Of a DNA stretch of 23,896 nt, positions 18,546-23,896 are shown piece after piece. The notes beneath the pieces were generated by a model, which ran no database searches, was not told where the DNA came from, and was given only the letters and a program-made list of their open reading frames with translations. The position numbers and the translations under genes were made by a program. The DNA is from a virus: IMG/VR virus record IMGVR_UViG_3300047554_000100, positions 1 through 23,896 of that record. One strand, given 5' to 3'. Positions within the stretch are counted from its first letter, which is position 1; each line of letters begins with the position of its first letter.

Positions 18546-18690
18546 AGACGGTAGTGCAGACTACGCTTTTGATCTGACTAAAGAGGAACAAGCTGATCTT
18601 ATCAAGTTTGGTATCTTGGAAGCTCTCAAAGCAGGTATCAAAGCAGGTGAACAACTAACTTGTGAGGGTAAGGACATCAATGAAAGCTGA
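18517..18690 (+). CDS. Small conserved phage protein (IRENEDGSADYxFDLT)
   Basis: 57 aa, MQVMLIRENEDGSADYAFDL then 'TKEEQADLIKFGILEALKAG'. A short beta hairpin followed by a 'T.EE...L...GI..A...GI' helix is a recurring small phage protein of unknown function. A perfect AAGGAGG lies 6 nt before the ATG. It overlaps thyX by 11 nt and sits in a +1 frame relative to the previous gene. Confidence 0.65.
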   Translation: MQVMLIRENEDGSADYAFDLTKEEQADLIKFGILEALKAGIKAGEQLTCEGKDINES

Positions 18691-19339
18691 AGTAGTTAGC
18701 TATTCTCAACCGGCTAGGAAGTTTCTTGACCAAGGGTTAAAGACTCTTCAAGATCTCGTTGTCTATAAAGCACGAGTGTCTAATCCGACAAATCAGTTCA
18801 ATATGTTGACAGGTGATAAGCTTGTTGACTATCTGATCCGGAATAAACACTGGAGTCCTCTTGAGATGGTGAGTGTTTGTATGGAGATTGAGACTACTCG
18901 TGACATTGCTCGTCAGATCCTTCGTCACCGTAGTTTCAGCTTCCAAGAGTTCTCACAGCGATACGCTGAAGTAAATAGCTTCTCTATCCGTGAATGCCGA
19001 ATGCAGGACACTAAGAATCGACAGAATAGCTTGACTACTGACGATATTGAACTTCAACAGTGGTGGGGATCTGCTCAGGCTCGTGTACAGAAAGAGGCTG
19101 AGTTCATGTATCAGGCTGCTCTGAATCGAGGTATTGCTAAAGAGCAGGCTAGAGCGTTGCTTCCTGAAGGATTAGCTATGAGTCGTATGTACATGAACGG
19201 TACGCTTCGTAGCTGGTTGCATTACATTGAGATCCGTACCGATGTAGCTACTCAAAAGGAACATCGTGACGTAGCTCTTGAGTGTAAGAAAGCTTTGGCT
19301 GAACTGTGTCCTACAATTATCAAGGATTTTATTGAATGA
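18680..19339 (+). CDS. thyX: Flavin-dependent thymidylate synthase ThyX
   Basis: 219 aa. It makes dTMP from dUMP using methylene-tetrahydrofolate, FAD and NADPH. The ThyX signature RHRxxSxxxxSxR is intact as RHRSFSFQEFSQR at residues 82-94. Also visible are 'NKHWSPLEMVSV' (the usual 'H.SP.EH' segment, with Met in place of the second His) and a late 'ALLPEGLAMSRMYMNGTLRSW' that matches the substrate and FAD-binding end. I chose the ATG at 18680, with AAGGA 6 nt upstream; an upstream frame from 18662 lacks support. It overlaps the previous gene by 11 nt and the next as ATGA. Confidence 0.95.
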   Translation: MKAEVVSYSQPARKFLDQGLKTLQDLVVYKARVSNPTNQFNMLTGDKLVDYLIRNKHWSPLEMVSVCMEIETTRDIARQILRHRSFSFQEFSQRYAEVNSFSIRECRMQDTKNRQNSLTTDDIELQQWWGSAQARVQKEAEFMYQAALNRGIAKEQARALLPEGLAMSRMYMNGTLRSWLHYIEIRTDVATQKEHRDVALECKKALAELCPTIIKDFIE

Positions 19340-19641
19340 ACGATATTAATCAAGTGAACGAGATTGAGAGTATTCTTGATGAGTTTGACTTTAATCGAGT
19401 TCAAACTGCCATGAAAGCTCTTGACTGGAAATACTACAATAGTGCTGATGCTTATCCATCTATTGGTGAGCTTCGTCGTATGGCTCGTCAATTGTTGCTT
19501 GAGGCTTACGTGGCTCCTGTGTGTCCTGAGTGGACTACAGGGACAGGTGGCTTTGAAGTTACACGTTATATGTACATTGGGGATACCAAGAAGTATATCT
19601 CATTGAAGTTTGTACTTACAGAATGGAATAATTATGATTAA
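19336..19641 (+). CDS. Conserved small phage protein of unknown function
   Basis: 101 aa. 'FDFNRVQTAMKALDWKYYNS' is followed by 'YPSIGELRRMARQLLLEA', then 'TGTGGFEVTRYM' and a closing beta segment 'ISLKFVLTEWNNYD'. The 'FDF..V...M..L.W.W......PS..EL...A..LL..A......TGGF.' pattern occurs in many phage genomes with no known function. It is coupled to thyX by an ATGA overlap and overlaps mazG by 8 nt. Confidence 0.7.
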   Translation: MNDINQVNEIESILDEFDFNRVQTAMKALDWKYYNSADAYPSIGELRRMARQLLLEAYVAPVCPEWTTGTGGFEVTRYMYIGDTKKYISLKFVLTEWNNYD

Positions 19642-19951
19642 ATTCGATGATTATCAAGATGAAGCATTCACCTACGCTCTCAAAGAAGCACGGTGTATCC
19701 CTTACATGGTGTATGGCATTGCAGGTGAAGTAGGTGAGCTTAGTAGCTGGTACGCTAAGACAGTACGTGATGGCTACGGCTCTCGTGACTTCAATGATGT
19801 CAAGAAAGAGCTTGGGGATATCTTGTGGTTCGTAGCAGGTCTATGCTCTGTCTATGGTCTTAAACTGTCTGACATTGCTAAGATGAACATTGCTAAGCTT
19901 GAATCACGCAAGAATCGTAATGTCATTCAAGGTGATGGAGACAACCGCTAA
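19634..19951 (+). CDS. mazG: MazG-like nucleotide pyrophosphohydrolase
   Basis: 105 aa. MazG enzymes hydrolyse nucleoside triphosphates to monophosphates; in phages they may also lower (p)ppGpp or recycle host nucleotides. The metal-binding motifs are GEVGEL (E32, E35) and KKELGDILWF (E59, D62), the EExxE...ExxD arrangement of a single-domain MazG. I chose the ATG at 19634; the longer frame from 19610 overlaps the previous gene more. The ribosome-binding site is weak (TGGAA), so translation probably depends on coupling. The stop shares one base with the next start. Confidence 0.88.
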   Translation: MIKFDDYQDEAFTYALKEARCIPYMVYGIAGEVGELSSWYAKTVRDGYGSRDFNDVKKELGDILWFVAGLCSVYGLKLSDIAKMNIAKLESRKNRNVIQGDGDNR

Positions 19952-20727
19952 TGCGTATCCTTGTAATCCCAGACTGTCAGGTTAAAGAAAATGTACCGCT
20001 TTCGCATCTCACATGGGCAGGAGAAGCCATCTGTGATTATCGTCCTGATGTTGTGGTTAATCTGGGGGATTTCGCTGATATGCCTAGCCTCAGTAGCCAT
20101 GACGTTAAAGGTTCTAAGTACTTTGAAGGACTTCGTTACAAGAAAGATATTGAGGCTACCAAAGAAGCCATGAAGATGCTTCTGAAGCCTCTTAAGGATC
20201 TTCAGAGTAAGCAGAAGAAAAACAAGGAGAAGGTTTATAAGCCTCGTATGGTACTGACTCTCGGTAATCATGAGAATCGTATCGACAGAGCTGTAAACAA
20301 TAATCCTACCTTGGAAGGCTTGATCTCAACTAAGGACTTGGAGTATGAGAAAGACTGGGAAGTACATGAGTTCCTCCATCCAGTATTCATTGGAGGTGTG
20401 GGTTTTAACCATTATTGGCCTGTGGGCGCTATGGGAAGACCTGCCGGTACTGCTAGTGCTATCATCAATAAGCTTCATATGTCTTGCATTGCTGGACATC
20501 AACAAGGTAAACAAGTTGCCTACGGTAAACGTGCAGACGGACAGCCTATTTGTGCTATCATTGCTGGCTCTTATTACCTTCACGATGAGAGCTATATGGA
20601 TCAGCTTAGCAATAGGCATTGGCGTGGTCTTGTTGTCTTGAATGAGGTCAAGGACGGACATTTCGATGAGATGTTCTTGAGTATTGAATACTTGCAGAGG
20701 AAGTACGATGGAAGAAAAGACTTGTGA
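19951..20727 (+). CDS. Metallophosphoesterase (calcineurin-like)
   Basis: 258 aa. The two-metal phosphoesterase motifs are present in order: D8-C-Q10 at the first strand, GDFADM with D40, GNHENR with N106 and H107, and GHQQG with H183. The first motif has Gln where DxH is usual, and the last has GHQQ instead of GHxH. That variant is seen in phage members but could change metal binding. The region at about 76-95 is a basic, Lys-rich loop. Substrate is unknown; a nucleotide or nucleic-acid phosphoester is likely given the neighbours mazG, RNR and the DUF3310 gene. The start overlaps mazG by one base. Confidence 0.82.
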   Translation: MRILVIPDCQVKENVPLSHLTWAGEAICDYRPDVVVNLGDFADMPSLSSHDVKGSKYFEGLRYKKDIEATKEAMKMLLKPLKDLQSKQKKNKEKVYKPRMVLTLGNHENRIDRAVNNNPTLEGLISTKDLEYEKDWEVHEFLHPVFIGGVGFNHYWPVGAMGRPAGTASAIINKLHMSCIAGHQQGKQVAYGKRADGQPICAIIAGSYYLHDESYMDQLSNRHWRGLVVLNEVKDGHFDEMFLSIEYLQRKYDGRKDL

Positions 20728-21088
20728 TAATTGTTTCTACACTAAAACAGAAGCTCATCAGTTTCCTTGTAGTGTTTGCTCGTGGAGCAATAAATGGGTA
20801 GACATTAATGTGTTTAAACCAGATACGAAACAGATTCGTGAGTGGGACGACAATGATGCTTTTGTAGTTAAGAACAATGATGTGATTAACTCACCGCAAC
20901 ATTACACAAAGGGTAACTTTGAGGTGATTGATGTCATTGAAGATTGGGACTTGAACTTCCGTCTAGCTAACTCAATCAAGTACATTGCACGACATAAGCA
21001 CAAAGGGAAACCTCTTGAGGACTTGAAGAAAGCCCTCTGGTACTTAGAGAGGGAGATTAGTAAATGGGAATCACTCTCGAAGAACTGA
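20708..21088 (+). CDS. DUF3310 protein with N-terminal zinc ribbon
   Basis: 126 aa. Residues 6-24 form a zinc-ribbon pair, C6/C9 and C21/C24. Residues about 61-117 match DUF3310 ('SPQHYTKGNFEVIDVIEDW', 'ANSIKYIARHKHKG', 'EDLKKALWYLEREI'), the fold of T7 gp1.7, reported as a nucleotide kinase. The zinc ribbon plus DUF3310 join suggests substrate or partner binding is modulated by the N-terminal part. I chose the ATG at 20708, with AGAGGAAG upstream; a frame from 20684 is less supported. It overlaps the phosphoesterase by 20 nt and the next gene by 25 nt. Confidence 0.82.
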   Translation: MEEKTCDNCFYTKTEAHQFPCSVCSWSNKWVDINVFKPDTKQIREWDDNDAFVVKNNDVINSPQHYTKGNFEVIDVIEDWDLNFRLANSIKYIARHKHKGKPLEDLKKALWYLEREISKWESLSKN

Positions 21089-21225
21089 AAGAGAAGCTTG
21101 CAGGCTTAGATGAGGTTACACTGATGGAGATACTGGACATCCACAGTGATGAGCTTGTCGAAGCCTTCGAGGATAGAATTGAAGACAACATTGATAAACT
21201 AAAGAGGATGCTAAATGACATTTAA
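21064..21225 (+). CDS. Small acidic helical phage protein
   Basis: 53 aa, MGITLEELKEKLAGLDEVTL then 'MEILDIHSDELVEAFEDRIE' and a charged helical end. 'TLEELKE.L..LDE.TL.E.LDI.S.E.V..FED.IED' is a recurring small phage protein, probably a helical dimer, of unknown function. GGGAG lies about 8 nt before the ATG. It overlaps the DUF3310 gene by 25 nt and the RNR gene by 11 nt. Confidence 0.65.
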   Translation: MGITLEELKEKLAGLDEVTLMEILDIHSDELVEAFEDRIEDNIDKLKRMLNDI

Positions 21226-23122
21226 AATGACACCGTATAACGAGTACATTGCAAAGAGCCGCTATTCTCGTTATCTGGACAAAGAAGGCCGTCGAGAGCA
21301 CTGGCCTGAGACAGTGGAACGCTATCTGAACTTTATGCGCTTCCAACTTAAAGACAAACACGCTTACAATCTGAGTGATGATCTGTACGATGAGCTGTAT
21401 AAGAATATTGTAGGCTGTGAGGTGATGCCTTCTATGCGCTCATTGATGACTGCGGGTGAGGCTCTGGAGCGTCAGAACATTGCAGGTTATAACTGTAGCT
21501 ATCTGCCTATTGATGATCCTAAGGCATTTGATGAGGCTATGTATATCCTGCTCTGTGGTACAGGTGTGGGTTTTAGTGTGGAGCAAAAGTATGTCAATAA
21601 ACTCCCTGAGATCCCTGCTCAGTTGTTTGATTCTGAGTCTATGGTTGTCGTTAAAGACTCCAAAGAAGGATGGGCAAAGGCTCTGCGACAAGTTATCGCC
21701 TTGCTATATGCAGGTGAAGTACCTAAGTGGGATGTATCGTCAGTACGTCCTGCAGGCACTCGACTCAAAACCTTTGGTGGTAGAGCTTCAGGGCCGGAGC
21801 CTTTGGTTGAACTTTTTAAATACACGGTGGGTAAATTTAAAGGAGCTTGTGGACGTAGGCTTACCTCTCTGGAAGCCCATGACATTCTCTGTAAGATCGG
21901 GGAAGTTGTGGTCGTTGGAGGGGTTCGACGTAGTGCTATGATCTCTCTGTCTGACTTGAGCGATGATCGTATGGCTCACGCTAAGGCAGGCAACTGGTGG
22001 GACGGTAACGGTCAACGTGCTCTGGCTAACAACAGTGCAGTGTATGATGTAAAACCTGATGTTGGTCAGTTTATGCGTGAATGGAGCAGTATCTATGAAA
22101 GTCATTCGGGAGAGCGTGGCATCTTTAATCGGTATGCTTCCGAGCTTCAAGCAGCTAAGAATGAACGTAGGGACTTGGGTAAAGAGTGGGGTACTAATCC
22201 TTGCTCAGAAATTATTCTTCGTCCTTATCAATTCTGTAATCTTTCTTCTGTTATCGTGCGTAGCGATGATACTATGGATCGACTTCGGAATAAGGTTCGT
22301 CTGGCGACTATTCTTGGGACTTTTCAATCGACGATGACTCACTTTCCGTATCTGCGGAAGATCTGGCAGACAAACACTGAAGAGGAGCGTCTGTTGGGTG
22401 TGTCTATGACTGGTATCTTGGACAATGTTCTCTTGAATGATCCAGATAACACAAACCTTGCTAAAACCCTTGAGGAGCTAAAGTATGTGGCTATCGACAC
22501 TAATGCTGCTTTTGCTGACGCTATTGGTATCAACCGTAGTGCAGCGATCACGTGCGTTAAGCCTGAAGGCACAGTTAGCCAGCTTACGGGTACTGCAAGT
22601 GGTATTCATCCTCAGCATAGTCAATATTACATTCGTCGTGTACGATCTGATAACAAAGATCCTCTGACTACCTTCCTAAAGTCTCAAGGATTCCCTTCGG
22701 AGCCTTGCTTTATGAAGCCTGAGAGTACAACAGTGTTTAGCTTCCCTATGAAGGTTGCTGAAGGTGCTGTACTGCGTGATGATATTGATGCTATTAAGCA
22801 CCTGCGCCTGTGGCTTGCTTTCCAGCGTCATTGGTGTGAGCATAAACCTTCGGTGACTATCTCTGTTAAAGAGCATGAGTGGCCTGAAGTTGGAGCTTGG
22901 GTGTGGAAACACTTTGATGAGATCACTGGTGTGTCTTTCCTGCCTCATGACGGCGGGACGTATCGCCAAGCACCTTATGAGGAGATTGATGTTGTGACTT
23001 ATGATAAACTTGCTGCTGAGATGCCTGTAGGTATTGACTGGACGCTGTTTGCAGAGAATACAGACAACGTTGAAGGTGCTCAGACCCTTTCGTGTACTGC
23101 TGCAGGAGGCTGCGAAATCTAA
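21215..23122 (+). CDS. Adenosylcobalamin-dependent (class II) ribonucleotide reductase
   Basis: 635 aa, single chain. It reduces ribonucleotides to deoxyribonucleotides without oxygen or a separate radical subunit. C94 (AGYNCSYLP) matches the substrate cysteine C119 of the Lactobacillus enzyme. NPCSEI has C330 and E332, and C341 follows in 'QFCNLS', matching C408, E410 and C419. The C-terminal redox pair C627/C633 sits in 'SCTAAGGCEI', as expected for thioredoxin- or glutaredoxin-type reduction. Also visible is 'GVGFSVEQKYVNKLP'. There is no intein or insertion. The ATG at 21215 has AGAGG about 7 nt upstream; M5 is an alternative. The glutaredoxin gene follows by two bases. Confidence 0.93.
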   Translation: MTFKMTPYNEYIAKSRYSRYLDKEGRREHWPETVERYLNFMRFQLKDKHAYNLSDDLYDELYKNIVGCEVMPSMRSLMTAGEALERQNIAGYNCSYLPIDDPKAFDEAMYILLCGTGVGFSVEQKYVNKLPEIPAQLFDSESMVVVKDSKEGWAKALRQVIALLYAGEVPKWDVSSVRPAGTRLKTFGGRASGPEPLVELFKYTVGKFKGACGRRLTSLEAHDILCKIGEVVVVGGVRRSAMISLSDLSDDRMAHAKAGNWWDGNGQRALANNSAVYDVKPDVGQFMREWSSIYESHSGERGIFNRYASELQAAKNERRDLGKEWGTNPCSEIILRPYQFCNLSSVIVRSDDTMDRLRNKVRLATILGTFQSTMTHFPYLRKIWQTNTEEERLLGVSMTGILDNVLLNDPDNTNLAKTLEELKYVAIDTNAAFADAIGINRSAAITCVKPEGTVSQLTGTASGIHPQHSQYYIRRVRSDNKDPLTTFLKSQGFPSEPCFMKPESTTVFSFPMKVAEGAVLRDDIDAIKHLRLWLAFQRHWCEHKPSVTISVKEHEWPEVGAWVWKHFDEITGVSFLPHDGGTYRQAPYEEIDVVTYDKLAAEMPVGIDWTLFAENTDNVEGAQTLSCTAAGGCEI

Positions 23123-23124
23123 CT

Positions 23125-23304
23125 ATGAAAACAGTATACACAAAGGATAACTGTCCTGCTTGTGTTACTTTGAAGGCTTCCCTCGTTAAGTTGGGGGAAG
23201 CTTTTAAAGAGATCAAGATTGGCAGAGACATCACACGAGAAGAGTTCATGGCTAAGTTTCCTACGGTTCGTACAGTTCCGTATGTGCTTGACGATGACAA
23301 GTAA
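23125..23304 (+). CDS. Short glutaredoxin
   Basis: 59 aa. The CPAC active site is at residues 10-13 and the cis-proline loop TVPY at about 51-54, the two hallmarks of the glutaredoxin fold. Family members are usually 75-90 aa; this one stops just after the cis-proline strand, so the GG-containing last helix is missing. It follows RNR by two bases and is the obvious candidate to reduce the RNR C-terminal cysteine pair. I chose the ATG at 23125; a start at 23092 lies inside RNR. AGGAGG lies somewhat far upstream (about 14 nt). Confidence 0.85.
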   Translation: MKTVYTKDNCPACVTLKASLVKLGEAFKEIKIGRDITREEFMAKFPTVRTVPYVLDDDK

Positions 23305-23380
23305 GGTAGTAGTAACAATGCGTATTGTGGAGATGATTACTTGTCTCCACATTATTGCTAATACATGGAGGCACTGGTAA
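23294..23380 (+). CDS. 28-aa microORF overlapping the glutaredoxin end
   Basis: MTSKVVVTMRIVEMITCLHI then ANTWRHW-like end. It overlaps the glutaredoxin by 11 nt in another frame and ends one base before the PhoH start. No Shine-Dalgarno fits the first ATG well; an internal ATG at 23318 has AAGG about 12 nt upstream. It may be a micropeptide or chance. Confidence 0.25.
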   Translation: MTSKVVVTMRIVEMITCLHIIANTWRHW

Positions 23381-23381
23381 C

Positions 23382-23896
23382 ATGAATGTACCTGCTAAAA
23401 AGGAGACTGCAAAAGAAAAGCAGTCTAACAGTTTGAAGTTGAAACTGGATGACATGGCAGTTATCAAGCCTAAGACAGACAAACAGAAAGAGTTCTTTGA
23501 GTCCTATCAACGTGGTGATTACTTCATGGCTTTGCATGGAGTAGCTGGCACAGGTAAGACATACATTGCCTTGTATAAGGCTTTGGAAGAGGTTATGGAT
23601 CGTAACAATCCCTTTAACAAGGTGACTATTATCCGTAGCTCAGTTCAGAGTCGTGATATGGGCTTCCTACCGGGAGATGTTGATGAAAAGATGGACGTAT
23701 ACATCCAACCTTACCGACAGATTTGCTCAGATCTGTTTAAGCGAAAGGATGCTTGGGATCGCTTGGTGGAGCAAGGACACATTGAGTTTGTGTCTACAAG
23801 CTTCATTCGTGGTACTACCTTCATGCATAGTATCCTGATTGTCGATGAGATGCAGAACATGAACTTTGAAGAGCTGGATACGATCATTACTCGTGT
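23382..23896 (+). CDS. phoH: PhoH-like ATPase, N-terminal 171 codons (runs off right edge)
   Basis: The open frame begins MNVPAKKETAKEKQSNSLKL and continues to the window edge. Walker A GVAGTGKT is at 53-60, a 'VTIIRSSVQSRDMGFLPG' segment follows at 81-98, and Walker B ILIVDEMQN with D155 and E156 is at 151-159. The 'R..VQ....GFLPGD..EKM..Y.QP' core is diagnostic of PhoH-family ATPases, common in marine and aquatic phages. Their role is unresolved; RNA-related or phosphate-stress roles have been proposed. GGAGG lies about 10 nt before the ATG. The C-terminus is outside the window. Confidence 0.92.
   Translation, partial: MNVPAKKETAKEKQSNSLKLKLDDMAVIKPKTDKQKEFFESYQRGDYFMALHGVAGTGKTYIALYKALEEVMDRNNPFNKVTIIRSSVQSRDMGFLPGDVDEKMDVYIQPYRQICSDLFKRKDAWDRLVEQGHIEFVSTSFIRGTTFMHSILIVDEMQNMNFEELDTIITR

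Noticed and set aside
1-23896. Phage RNA polymerase, integrase, lysis or tail genes
   Set aside because: None is recognisable in this window. They may lie outside it; absence here says nothing about the whole genome.

Overview
The window is part of a tailed-phage genome with a short-tailed (podovirus) gene content. It has two oppositely oriented blocks that diverge from a gene-free control region at about 6244-7168. The replication genes are T7-like: primase-helicase, family A DNA polymerase, gp2.5-like SSB, 5'-3' exonuclease and endonuclease I. They sit beside ThyX, MazG, a B12-dependent ribonucleotide reductase, a glutaredoxin and PhoH. The portal is long, and no phage RNA polymerase is visible here. 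This combination recalls the SIO1/VpV262/cobavirus type of podovirus; that placement is inferred from memory, not from a search. Promoters look like bacterial sigma-70 and ribosome-binding sites are AAGGAG-like, which fits a Gram-negative host. The host cannot be named from this sequence.

Left block, minus strand (1-6243), read from the control region outward: a zinc-finger protein, putative small terminase, large terminase, a small basic protein, portal, two small proteins (one a zinc-ribbon protein), scaffold, and the major capsid protein, which runs off the left edge. Several junctions overlap by a few bases, so this looks like one packaging and head operon. A near-consensus sigma-70 promoter with an extended -10 and an A-tract UP element (6534-6562) points into it.

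Control region (6244-7168): no convincing gene. It holds two copies of a CCAGTA-N3-TACTG palindrome, an AT-rich cluster of ATATGCTTATATA repeats, ACTTAC repeats spaced by about one helical turn, several hairpins, the leftward promoter and a rightward promoter at 7091. It is the best candidate for the operator region and replication origin.

Right block, plus strand. Positions 7169-11539 form an accessory region of small proteins: a Gp88-like cysteine-cluster protein, a DUF6927-like protein, several membrane microproteins, a GC-rich EPxAW-motif gene that looks imported, and one inverted HNH endonuclease gene. Positions 11520-15935 carry the primase-helicase, small genes, DNA polymerase and an endonuclease VII-like resolvase. 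Two tRNA genes, Leu(TAA) and Thr(TGT), lie at 16300-16464 and are followed by a GC-rich structured segment ending in a T-run. Positions 16578-18086 hold SSB, exonuclease and endonuclease I. Positions 18083-23896 hold nucleotide-metabolism genes (thyX, mazG, a DUF3310 protein, class II RNR, glutaredoxin), a metallophosphoesterase and the start of a PhoH-like ATPase.

Together the right block would degrade and remodel nucleotide pools, replicate the genome and resolve branched DNA. The left block would build heads and package DNA.
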